A stretch of 8,321 nucleotides of DNA from Devosia equisanguinis. GTDB taxonomy: Bacteria > Pseudomonadota > Alphaproteobacteria > Rhizobiales > Devosiaceae. The stretch covers positions 1-8,321 of the forward strand of contig CAMDAL010000165.1 in NCBI GenBank assembly GCA_945888565.1, given 5' to 3'. Position 1 is the stretch's first letter. Every line of letters begins with the position of its first letter. Position numbers and translations under genes: made by a program. Of this stretch, positions 1 to 5,738 are shown piece after piece. The notes beneath the pieces are model-generated. The model worked only from the letters and a program-made list of their open reading frames with translations, made no database searches and was not told the DNA's origin.

Positions 1-132
1 TGCTACCCGGTCCTGGTCTTCACGAATGAGGTCCCGCACGAAGTCACTGACGTTGGCGTAGCGCCCCGTTGCAACCTGCCGCTCGACCCACTCCTTCATC
101 TGGTCGGGCAGAGAAATGTTCATCGTGGCCAT
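1..132 (-). CDS. ParD-like ribbon-helix-helix antitoxin, N-terminal part (runs off left edge)
   Basis: The first 44 codons read MATMNISLPDQMKEWVERQV, then ATGRYANVSDFVRDLIREDQ and DRVA. This matches the N-terminal ribbon-helix-helix fold of ParD/CopG-type antitoxins: a short beta strand (MNISLP), a helix (DQMKEWVERQV), the G-x-Y-x-N-x-S-[DE] turn and a second helix (DFVRDLIRED). Such proteins dimerise, bind operator DNA through the strand and neutralise a RelE/ParE-type toxin with their C-terminus. The ATG at 132 is chosen because AAGGAG lies six bases upstream; a second ATG three codons later (123) is less well placed. The C-terminal toxin-binding part and any toxin gene lie to the left of the window, so the toxin-antitoxin assignment rests on this half only. 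The fold call is firm; pairing with a ParE toxin is inferred. Confidence 0.8.
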   Translation of the reverse strand, partial: MATMNISLPDQMKEWVERQVATGRYANVSDFVRDLIREDQDRVA

Positions 133-163
133 GTCGATCTCCTTCGACCTGAACCTATCATTC

Positions 164-180
164 TTGGCAAACTTTGCCAA
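164..180. promoter_or_regulatory. 17-bp palindrome upstream of the antitoxin gene, candidate autoregulatory operator
   Basis: TTGGCAAACTTTGCCAA is a perfect palindrome with 8-bp arms around one central base. It lies 32 bases upstream of the antitoxin ATG and about 38 bases upstream of the divergent transglycosylase start. On the minus strand its outer arm reads TTGGCA, a possible -35, with a poor -10-like TAGGTT 17 bases on, so the dyad would overlap the antitoxin promoter. Ribbon-helix-helix antitoxins commonly repress their own operon from such short dyads. The symmetry is seen; the operator role is inferred. Confidence 0.55.
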
Positions 181-217
181 TCTTGCCCCAGCGGTCAGCG
201 CGCCCTAGCCTGCCGCC

Positions 218-1123
218 ATGCGAGCCATCCTCATCATCGCGGTACTGTTGCTGAGCTGGCCAACGATCGCTGCCACCGACAGGGAGGACGATCCAAGCTT
301 CTGCCTCGCCACCTCCGAGGATGCTCCCGCCTGGGCCGCCAACTGCATTCGCCAGTCCGCATTCTTCCACGACACCTGCCGGGCGATCTCGACCTTCGCC
401 TGGCGCGAGCAATTGCCATCGGGCTTCTTCGCCCGCCTGATCTGGCAGGAAAGTCGCTTCGACCCCTATGCGCTGAGCGTCGCGGGGGCCCAGGGAATCG
501 CACAGTTCATGCCCTCCACCGCCCGTCTGCGCGGGCTGGAGAACAGCTTCGATCCACTGGAGGCTTTGGCGAAGTCGGCACAGTACCTTCGCCTGCTCGC
601 CGACAAATTCGGCAATCTCGGCCTCGCCGCTGCCGCCTACAATGGCGGCGAAGGGCGGATGACGCGCTACGTCAGGTCGGGCGGCTCCCTGCCTGCCGAG
701 ACCCGCCATTACGTTGAAATCATCACCGGCATGCCGGTCGAGGCCTGGCAGCAGGACCCACCGCCGCAGCCGGACTACCGGCTGAGCAAGACATCACCGT
801 TCATTGATGCGTGTGTGAAGATGGCGGAGACCGAGGCCACCCCGTCGCTCGATCGGGCACCGGGTGAATGGCGGCCATGGGGCGTGCTGCTGGCGCAGAA
901 CTTCTCGCAGCCCTCTGCCATCCGCGCGTTCGAGCGCGTCCAGGCCACCCATTCCAAAGTGCTCGGCGAAGAAAAGCTGATGCTGCTCCTCGCCCGCAAC
1001 CCGAACTTCGGCCCGCGGCTGCGACACTACGCCATGGTGGGACGCGACACGCGCGCCGAGGCCGAAGACCTCTGCCGGCGCCTGCAGGCCAGCGGCGGCG
1101 CCTGCATCGTGCGGAAGAACTGA
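218..1123 (+). CDS. Secreted lytic transglycosylase (SLT domain) with SPOR-like C-terminus
   Basis: This 301-aa protein should cleave the MurNAc-GlcNAc bond of peptidoglycan in the periplasm, forming 1,6-anhydromuramyl ends. Residues 1-19 form a signal peptide (MRAILIIAVLLLSWPTIAA). The SLT domain covers about residues 60-175. It has the catalytic glutamate in IWQESRFDP (Glu78), then GAQGIAQFMPSTA (90-102) and AAAYNGGEGRM (138-148), the usual SLT motifs. Cysteines at 29, 43 and 54 could form disulfides after export. From about residue 219 to the end, the pattern WGVLLAQNFSQ ... AEDLCRRLQASGGACIV resembles a SPOR domain, which binds denuded septal glycan; this part is weaker. The ATG at 218 has no clear Shine-Dalgarno sequence but places the signal peptide correctly. 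The gene converges on zapA with only four bases between stops. Septal wall remodelling is a reasonable role, but the neighbouring zapA is on the other strand, so a functional link is only suggestive. Confidence 0.85.
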   Translation: MRAILIIAVLLLSWPTIAATDREDDPSFCLATSEDAPAWAANCIRQSAFFHDTCRAISTFAWREQLPSGFFARLIWQESRFDPYALSVAGAQGIAQFMPSTARLRGLENSFDPLEALAKSAQYLRLLADKFGNLGLAAAAYNGGEGRMTRYVRSGGSLPAETRHYVEIITGMPVEAWQQDPPPQPDYRLSKTSPFIDACVKMAETEATPSLDRAPGEWRPWGVLLAQNFSQPSAIRAFERVQATHSKVLGEEKLMLLLARNPNFGPRLRHYAMVGRDTRAEAEDLCRRLQASGGACIVRKN

Positions 1124-1127
1124 CGGC

Positions 1128-1502
1128 CTACGAAGTGGGTGCGCCCGCCTCGTCGATGGCCGTGGCGATCGACTCGATCTTGCGGGCGGCGTCGTTCAGC
1201 CGCCGCGCAAACCGCGCCTCGAGGTCGTCCATCTCGGCCGACACCGACTGGCCCGCTTCGGACAGCGTCGCGACATCCTGCTGCAACTCGGCAATCCTGC
1301 TCTCGGCGATCGCCAGTTCGTCGATCAGCGCGATCCCCGCCATTACCGTCAGGCGGATATCGCCGATCTCGCCGAACACCTGCTTGAACTGCTCCACCCG
1401 CCGGTTGAACTCAGCGGCGAGGCCGAGCAGGTGCTCCTCCTGCCCCGGCTCGCAGGCCATGCGGTACTTCTTGCCGTTGATCTCGACATTGACCTCGGGC
1501 AT
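1128..1502 (-). CDS. zapA: Cell division protein ZapA
   Basis: ZapA is a small cytoplasmic protein that binds and cross-links FtsZ protofilaments and so stabilises the Z-ring. The 124-aa product has the expected N-terminal strand-helix head: VNVEINGKKYRMACEPGQEE (residues 4-23), then LLGLAAEFNRRVEQFKQ and the IRLTVMAGIALIDEL helix (49-63). After these comes a coiled-coil tail with heptad-like spacing from about residue 64 to 118 (ESRIAELQQDV ... MDDLEARFARRLNDAARKIE). Length and architecture fit alphaproteobacterial ZapA. Its ATG overlaps the TGA of the upstream DUF4164 gene (TGATG), so translation is probably coupled. No good independent ribosome-binding site is seen. Only four bases separate its stop from that of the convergent transglycosylase, so there is no room for the 6S RNA gene often found downstream of zapA in proteobacteria. 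Confidence 0.93.
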   Translation of the reverse strand: MPEVNVEINGKKYRMACEPGQEEHLLGLAAEFNRRVEQFKQVFGEIGDIRLTVMAGIALIDELAIAESRIAELQQDVATLSEAGQSVSAEMDDLEARFARRLNDAARKIESIATAIDEAGAPTS

Positions 1503-1792
1503 CAGCGCTCGTCCCCTGCCAGCACTTCGCGCACCGACTCCATCGCCACCACCAGCCGGCGCGCCACTTCACCGGCACTGTCGTCGAGCCGCCGCGCCCG
1601 CGCCGAAGTCTTCTCGAGTTCGCTCGCGAGCCGCGACCGCTCGTTCACCAGCTTTGCCGTATCGGCCTCGATACGGGCATGGGCGCGCATCCGGCCGTTG
1701 AGGCTGCGCACGCTCGCCTCGAGCCTCGAAAACGCCCGGTCGAACCGAGCGGCGGCCGCCTCGTACCCATCCTCGGCGCTGTGATCCGACAT
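1502..1792 (-). CDS. DUF4164 coiled-coil protein, possible ZapA partner (ZauP-like by position)
   Basis: The product is 96 aa, very rich in Ala, Arg, Glu and Ser, with no signal peptide or membrane segment. From about residue 12 to 90 it is predicted by eye to be helical with heptad hydrophobic spacing (FDRAFSRLEASVRSLNGRM, LVNERSRLASELEKTSARAR). It matches the small DUF4164 family encoded next to zapA in Hyphomicrobiales. In Caulobacter, ZapA works with ZauP, a coiled-coil protein encoded alongside it, so a ZauP-like role at the Z-ring is attractive, but I cannot show homology. The ATG at 1792 has AAGG about five bases upstream. It is the first gene of a two-gene unit: its TGA overlaps the zapA ATG by one base. 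The family call is fairly firm; the function is inferred. Confidence 0.8.
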   Translation of the reverse strand: MSDHSAEDGYEAAAARFDRAFSRLEASVRSLNGRMRAHARIEADTAKLVNERSRLASELEKTSARARRLDDSAGEVARRLVVAMESVREVLAGDER

Positions 1793-1829
1793 CTGGCCTT
1801 GTCCCCGAAAAGCCGCGACTCTTCAGCCC

Positions 1830-1835
1830 ATTATA
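1830..1835 (-). promoter_or_regulatory. Candidate -10 box for the DUF4164-zapA operon
   Basis: On the minus strand TATAAT, a perfect -10 consensus, lies 37 bases upstream of the DUF4164 ATG. The best -35-like hexamer is TTGCCA at 1855-1860, but the 19-base spacer is longer than ideal. A TATAAT in DNA this rich in G+C and directly upstream of a gene is unlikely to be chance, so I regard it as the probable promoter. A start site near 1822 would leave a leader of about 30 bases. Confidence 0.55.
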
Positions 1836-1884
1836 GTGCGAAGCCGAAGCATGATGGCAACTGGCGCCATACCTTGTGCTGACA

Positions 1885-1909
1885 TTGACAGGTCAAAGGA
1901 ACCTGTTAA
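1885..1909. promoter_or_regulatory. TTGACA -35-like box inside an imperfect dyad upstream of tkt
   Basis: TTGACA at 1885-1890 is a perfect -35 consensus facing tkt, about 100 bases upstream of its ATG. It forms the left edge of a dyad, ACAGGT-N7-ACCTGT (arms 1888-1893 and 1901-1906). The match extends outwards by TT/AA after one mismatch, giving 25 bp in all. The -10 is poor; the nearest candidates are around 1906-1912 (TTAAGC/TAAGCC). A repressor bound here would cover the promoter. The symmetry and hexamer are seen; promoter and operator activity are inferred. Confidence 0.45.
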
Positions 1910-1942
1910 GCCTCTCACCCGCCCCGCCGAAAGGCGTGAAGC

Positions 1943-1958
1943 GCCCGGAAATCCGGGC
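1943..1958 (+). promoter_or_regulatory. Short hairpin in the tkt leader
   Basis: GCCCGG and CCGGGC pair perfectly around an AAAT loop and are followed by TTT. The hairpin sits 28 bases upstream of the tkt ATG and downstream of the candidate promoter, so it would be in the 5' leader. It resembles a small attenuator or an mRNA-stabilising stem, but six base pairs and three T residues are too little to claim termination. Confidence 0.35.
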
Positions 1959-1986
1959 TTTCCTGAACAGAAAGACGAGCGCGCCC

Positions 1987-3963
1987 ATGCCCAATTCCGC
2001 CGCCGCCAAAGATATGGCCAACGCCATCCGCTCCCTCTCGATGGATGCGGTCGAAAAGGCCAACTCGGGTCATCCGGGCCTGCCGATGGGCGTGGCGGAC
2101 ATAGCGACGGTGCTGTTCACCAAGGTCATGAAGTTCGATCCGGCCTACCCGCACTGGGCCGATCGCGACCGCTTCATCCTGTCGGCCGGCCACGGCTCGA
2201 TGCTGCTCTATTCCGCGCTCTATCTCCTCGGCTACGAGGACATGTCGATCGACGACATCAGGAATTTCCGCCAGCTCGGTTCGAAGACCGCCGGCCACCC
2301 CGAATACGGCCACGCCGAGGGCATCGAGACCACCACCGGCCCGCTCGGCCAGGGCCTCGCCAACTCCGTCGGCTTCGCGATCGCCGAAGCCAAGCTCGCC
2401 GCCGAGTTCGGCACCGACCTCGTCGATCACCGCACCTGGGTGATCGCCGGCGACGGTTGCCTGATGGAAGGCATCTCGCAGGAAGCCATCTCGCTCGCCG
2501 GCCACCTCAAGCTCAACAAGCTGACGGTGATCTGGGACAACAACAACATCACCATCGACGGCCGCGTCTCCAACGCCGACTCGACCGACCAGATCGCCCG
2601 CTTCAAGGCCTGCGGCTGGAACACCATCGAGATCGACGGCCTCGACCAGGACGCCGTCGAGAAGGCCCTCATCGCCTCGAAGAGCTCGGACAAGCCCACC
2701 CTGATCGCCGCCAAGACCATCATCGGCTACGGCGCACCCAAGAAGGCGGACTCGCACTCGGTGCACGGCTCGCCGCTCGGCGCCGAGGAACTCGCTGCCG
2801 CCAAGACGCAGCTCGGCATTACCTACCCGGCCTTCGAGATCCCCGCTGACATCCTCGACGCCTGGCGCGCCGCCGGCACCCGTTCGTCCAACCTGCGTGG
2901 CGCCTGGGAAGGCCGCCTCGCCGCCGCCGATCCGGCGAAGCGCGCCGAGTTCGAGCGCCGCACCACCGGCAAGCTGCCGGACAACTGGAACGCGACCATC
3001 GAAGCGTTCAAGGCCAAGCTCGTCGCCGACAAGCCGAAGGTCGCTACCCGCAAGTCGAGCCAGATGGCGCTGGAAGTCATCAACAAGCTGCTGCCCGAGA
3101 CCGTCGGCGGCTCTGCCGACCTCACCGGCTCGAACCTCACCAACACTCCTGAGACCCTGCCCTTCACCGCCGAGGACCGCCTCGGCCGCTACATGCGCTA
3201 CGGCATCCGCGAGCACGAGATGGCGGCCGCGATGAACGGCATCGCGCTGCACGGCGGCCTCATCCCCTATGGCGGCACCTTCCTCGTCTTCACCGACTAT
3301 GCCCGCCCTGCCATCCGGCTCTCGGCGCTGATGGGCCAGAAGGTCATCTACGTCATGACCCACGACTCGATCGGCCTCGGCGAAGACGGCCCGACCCACC
3401 AGCCCGTCGAGCATGTCTCCACCCTGCGCGCCATTCCGGGTCTCCTCGTCTTCCGCCCCGCCGATGCCGTCGAAACGCTGGAATGCTGGCAGCTCGCCAT
3501 CGAGGCCGACAAGCCGTCGATCCTGGCGCTCAGCCGCCAGAACCTGCCGGCGCTCCGCACTGAAGCCGTCGAGGGCAACCCGTCGGCCAAGGGCGCCTAC
3601 GTCATCGCTGGCGACAAGTCGGCCGACGTCGTGATCTTCGCCACAGGTTCCGAAGTCGCCATCGCCGTCGCCGCGCTCGATGCGCTCAAGGCCGAGGGCA
3701 TCGCCGCCAAGGTCGTCTCCGTCCCCTCGATGGAGCTGTTCTTCGCCCAGGACCAGGCCTACCGCGACAGCGTCATCGGCACCCCGCGCGCCAAGGTGGC
3801 GATCGAGGCCGGCATCGAGATGAGCTGGTCCAAGCTGCTTGGCGACAAGGGCAGGTTCATCGGCATGCACGGCTTCGGCGCGTCCGGCCCGGCCGAGAAG
3901 CTCTACGAGCATTTCGGCATCACTGCGAACGCGGTTGTTGAAGCCGTCAAGTCGCAGTTGTAA
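1987..3963 (+). CDS. tkt: Transketolase
   Basis: Transketolase moves two-carbon units between ketose and aldose phosphates in the pentose phosphate pathway (or the Calvin cycle) using thiamine diphosphate. From the ATG at 1987 the product is 658 aa, typical for the family. Motifs in order: SGHPG (27-31), AGHG (67-70), AGHPEYG (102-108), GPLGQG (118-123), and the thiamine-diphosphate motif starting GDG (155-157) and ending at the DNNN of VIWDNNNITIDG (about 181-192). Then come HSVHGSPLG (257-265), GSADLTGSNLT (375-385), the GIREHEM segment (406-412) with the cofactor-activating Glu409, and GEDGPTHQPVEH (465-476). The frame is open further upstream to a GTG at 1876. That extension would put the start over a TTGACA box and a leader hairpin and adds 37 low-similarity residues, so I reject it. 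The ribosome-binding site is weak (GACGAG). gap follows after 47 bases with no terminator between, so the two are probably co-transcribed. Confidence 0.96.
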   Translation: MPNSAAAKDMANAIRSLSMDAVEKANSGHPGLPMGVADIATVLFTKVMKFDPAYPHWADRDRFILSAGHGSMLLYSALYLLGYEDMSIDDIRNFRQLGSKTAGHPEYGHAEGIETTTGPLGQGLANSVGFAIAEAKLAAEFGTDLVDHRTWVIAGDGCLMEGISQEAISLAGHLKLNKLTVIWDNNNITIDGRVSNADSTDQIARFKACGWNTIEIDGLDQDAVEKALIASKSSDKPTLIAAKTIIGYGAPKKADSHSVHGSPLGAEELAAAKTQLGITYPAFEIPADILDAWRAAGTRSSNLRGAWEGRLAAADPAKRAEFERRTTGKLPDNWNATIEAFKAKLVADKPKVATRKSSQMALEVINKLLPETVGGSADLTGSNLTNTPETLPFTAEDRLGRYMRYGIREHEMAAAMNGIALHGGLIPYGGTFLVFTDYARPAIRLSALMGQKVIYVMTHDSIGLGEDGPTHQPVEHVSTLRAIPGLLVFRPADAVETLECWQLAIEADKPSILALSRQNLPALRTEAVEGNPSAKGAYVIAGDKSADVVIFATGSEVAIAVAALDALKAEGIAAKVVSVPSMELFFAQDQAYRDSVIGTPRAKVAIEAGIEMSWSKLLGDKGRFIGMHGFGASGPAEKLYEHFGITANAVVEAVKSQL

Positions 3964-3999
3964 GAGACCCGCGCCCTCCTCCCTTTTCCAGTATTCGCT

Positions 4000-4005
4000 A
4001 AGGAG
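4000..4005 (+). promoter_or_regulatory. Strong ribosome-binding site of gap
   Basis: AAGGAG lies five bases before the gap ATG and is one of the best Shine-Dalgarno sequences in the window. It fixes the gap start at 4011 and contrasts with the weak sites of tkt and pgk, suggesting higher translation of gap from a shared message. Confidence 0.7.
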
Positions 4006-4010
4006 CCATC

Positions 4011-5018
4011 ATGGCTGTTCGCGTCGCAATCAATGGCTTTGGCCGCATCGGCCGTAACATCCTGCGCGCCATCGTCGAAAGCGGCCGCACCGACATCCAG
4101 GTCGTTGCCGCCAACGACCTCGGCCCGGTCGAAACCAACGCCCACCTGCTGCGCTATGACAGCGTGCACGGCCGCTTCCCGCATGAAGTGACGGTCAACG
4201 GCGACACCATCACCGCCGGCAACCAGACCTTCAAGATGACCGCGGTAAAGAACCCCGCCGAGCTGCCGCACAAGGAGCTCGGCGTCGATATCGTGCTCGA
4301 GTGCACCGGTATCTTCACCTCCAAGGAAAAGGCCTCGGCCCACATCACGGCCGGTGCGAAGAAGGTCATCATCTCGGCCCCCGGCGAGGGAGCCGACAAG
4401 ACCATCGTCTACGGCATCAACCACGCCCTGCTCGGCAAGGACGACGTGGTGATCTCGAACGGTTCGTGCACCACCAACTGCCTTGCGCCGATGGCCAAGG
4501 TGATGAACGACCTCGTCGGCATCGAGAAGGGGATGATGACCACCATCCACTCCTACACCGGTGACCAGCCGACGCTCGACACCATGCATAAGGACCTCTA
4601 CCGCGGCCGCGCTGCCGCCCTGAGCCAGATCCCGACCTCGACCGGCGCCGCCAAGGCCATCGGCCTCGTGCTGCCCGAACTGAAGGGCAAGCTCGACGGC
4701 ATATCGATCCGCGTGCCGACCCCGAACGTCTCGCTCGTCGACCTGAAGTTCCTCGCCAAGCGCAACACCACGGTCGAGGAAGTCAACAACGCCCTGAAGG
4801 CCGCCGCCGAAGGCCCGCTCAAGGGCGTGATGACCTACACGCTCCACCCGCTGGTCTCGTCCGACCTCAACCATGATCCGCACTCGTGCACGATCCTGAT
4901 CGACCAGACCAAGGTGCTCGACGGCAACTTCGTCAACATCATGGGCTGGTACGACAACGAGTGGGGCTTCTCCAACCGCATGGCCGACGTCACTGCCCTG
5001 CTGGCCAAGACCCTCTGA
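4011..5018 (+). CDS. gap: Glyceraldehyde-3-phosphate dehydrogenase, type I
   Basis: The enzyme oxidises glyceraldehyde 3-phosphate to 1,3-bisphosphoglycerate, feeding pgk; it is a cytosolic tetramer. The 335-aa product has full family length. The nucleotide-binding Rossmann start is VAINGFGRIGRNILRA (5-20), followed by VVAANDL (31-37), where the acidic residue is the type usually associated with NAD use. The active site SNGSCTTNCLAP (149-160) has catalytic Cys153, and HSYTGDQ has His180. PTSTGAAKA, RVPTPNVS and the C-terminal WYDNEWGFSNRM are all intact. It is the second gene of the tkt operon and has a strong AAGGAG. The next gene begins one base after its stop codon. Whether it works mainly in glycolysis or gluconeogenesis cannot be told from the sequence. 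Confidence 0.97.
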   Translation: MAVRVAINGFGRIGRNILRAIVESGRTDIQVVAANDLGPVETNAHLLRYDSVHGRFPHEVTVNGDTITAGNQTFKMTAVKNPAELPHKELGVDIVLECTGIFTSKEKASAHITAGAKKVIISAPGEGADKTIVYGINHALLGKDDVVISNGSCTTNCLAPMAKVMNDLVGIEKGMMTTIHSYTGDQPTLDTMHKDLYRGRAAALSQIPTSTGAAKAIGLVLPELKGKLDGISIRVPTPNVSLVDLKFLAKRNTTVEEVNNALKAAAEGPLKGVMTYTLHPLVSSDLNHDPHSCTILIDQTKVLDGNFVNIMGWYDNEWGFSNRMADVTALLAKTL

Positions 5019-5019
5019 C

Positions 5020-5565
5020 TTGGCGCTCGAACGCGATCTCCGCTGGCAGCCGCTGGACGGGGTCGGGCTCGAACACTGTCACGTCTCTGAAACTGCGGAC
5101 GGCATAGCTGTCCGCAGTGCCCTGATTGGCGAGCAGGACGGCATGCCGTTCGGCGCCTTCTACGAAATCCAGCTCGATCCGGACTGGACCTTCCGTTCGC
5201 TGGTCCTCCGCCGCCACGACGGCCGCATCATGCGCCTCGTCTCGAACGGCCAGGGCGACTGGAAGCTCGACGGCCGCCGCGCCCCCGAACTCGAGGGCTG
5301 CGTCGATATCGACATCTCCGGCACGCCCTTCACCAACACCCTGCCGATGCGCCGCCGCCGCTTCGAGCCCGGCGTGCGGCAGCGCTTCGACATGGCCTGG
5401 GTAGCGCTCGATACCCTCGAACCCCTCCGCGACGGCCAGGTCTATACCCAGCTCAACGACACCCATTTCCGCTACGAAGCCGCCGACCGCAGCTTCACCC
5501 AGGTCCTCGAAGTCGACGAGCACCGCTTCGTCGTCGATTACCCGACGCTGTTTCGGCGCGCGTAG
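5020..5565 (+). CDS. Putative glycolipid-binding domain protein
   Basis: The 181-aa product resembles the 'putative glycolipid-binding' family (PF06475 type), whose biochemical function is not settled. The visible signature is LRWQPLDGVGLEHCHV (7-22), then repeated beta-strand segments: GAFYEIQLDPDW (45-56), SLVLRRHDGRIMRLVSNGQG, WKLDGRRAPELEGCVDIDIS, and a closing YEAADRSFTQVLEVDEHRFV. It has no signal peptide or membrane helix, so it is likely cytosolic. I choose TTG at 5020 because the family motif beginning at Arg8-Trp9 would be lost with the first internal ATG at 5143. This start lies one base after the gap stop, so translation is probably coupled to gap; there is no strong ribosome-binding site. 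A 12-bp hairpin lies within codons 25-33. It ends in TAGTGA, a near-double stop. The family call is moderate to good. A role alongside gap and tkt is unknown. Confidence 0.75.
   Translation: MALERDLRWQPLDGVGLEHCHVSETADGIAVRSALIGEQDGMPFGAFYEIQLDPDWTFRSLVLRRHDGRIMRLVSNGQGDWKLDGRRAPELEGCVDIDISGTPFTNTLPMRRRRFEPGVRQRFDMAWVALDTLEPLRDGQVYTQLNDTHFRYEAADRSFTQVLEVDEHRFVVDYPTLFRRA
5092..5118. repeat. 12-bp inverted repeat (hairpin) inside the glycolipid-binding gene
   Basis: ACTGCGGACGGC (5092-5103) pairs with GCTGTCCGCAGT (5107-5118) across a three-base ATA loop, with a single G-T pair and all other positions matched. It lies about 75 bases after the gap stop, within coding sequence, with no T-run after it. 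It could stabilise the 3' end of a tkt-gap transcript, limit expression of the downstream gene, or be a protein-binding dyad. The structure is certain from sequence; its role is not. Confidence 0.6.
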
Positions 5566-5570
5566 TGATT

Positions 5571-5596
5571 GCCCAAACCTGGCGATAGCCTTGGGC
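5571..5596 (+). terminator. Hairpin just after the glycolipid-binding gene, possible terminator
   Basis: GCCCAA (5571-5576) pairs with TTGGGC (5591-5596), and inside them GGC and GCC pair around a GATA loop, with a four-base bulge on the left side. It begins five bases after the stop codon and would end the tkt-gap transcript. There is no T-tract, so termination would be Rho-assisted or the hairpin may only protect the 3' end. Confidence 0.4.
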
Positions 5597-5624
5597 CACC
5601 GAGTTGGTCACGCCCCCGACGCTC

Positions 5625-5700
5625 TCATCCCTGCGAAAGCAGGGACCCAACTCAGAACCTGCACAGGTGGCAACGTGGGTCCCTGCTTTCGCAGGGATGA
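5625..5700. repeat. Nested palindromic intergenic repeat (REP-like)
   Basis: Two 25-base arms, 5625-5649 and 5676-5700, are perfect reverse complements separated by 26 bases. Each arm is itself a hairpin, CCCTGC-GAAA-GCAGGG or its complement, with a GNRA-type loop on one strand. It lies between convergent genes, where it could act as a bidirectional transcription barrier. The core (ATCCCTGCGAAAGCAGGGA) belongs to a type of dispersed palindrome I recognise from many proteobacterial genomes. When translated it gives spurious peptides such as PAFAGMT and PAKAGTQ, both visible here. That it is dispersed in this genome is inferred. Confidence 0.8.
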
Positions 5701-5738
5701 CACCTCAGTGGACACTCGGACACAAGCGCCCCCAGCCC

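Noticed and set aside
1076..1117. Direct repeat of GGCGCCTGCA near the end of the transglycosylase gene
   Set aside because: Two short G/C-rich copies within coding sequence, in keeping with codon bias; no sign of a mobile or regulatory element.
868..1701. A 277-codon plus-strand frame overlapping the transglycosylase end, zapA and DUF4164
   Set aside because: The product is Arg/Ala/Ser-rich low-complexity sequence and conflicts with three recognisable genes.
1876..1986. A 37-codon N-terminal extension of tkt starting at GTG
   Set aside because: It overlaps the TTGACA box, dyad and leader hairpin, and transketolases of this kind begin near the ATG at 1987.
1836..2849. A 337-codon plus-strand frame overlapping the start of tkt
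   Set aside because: It is a shifted frame of tkt with Arg/His/Pro-rich sequence and no domain.
1915..3912. A 665-codon open frame on the minus strand across tkt
   Set aside because: It mirrors the tkt reading frame in high-G+C DNA, its translation is Gly/Val/Asp/Arg-rich without domain features, and tkt has every catalytic motif.
3903..4883. A 326-codon minus-strand open frame across gap
   Set aside because: Same antisense artefact of G/C-rich third positions; low-complexity product and no ribosome-binding site, opposite a complete GAPDH.
5625..5700. Possible CRISPR array
   Set aside because: There are only two arms, in inverted orientation, with no regularly spaced direct repeats.
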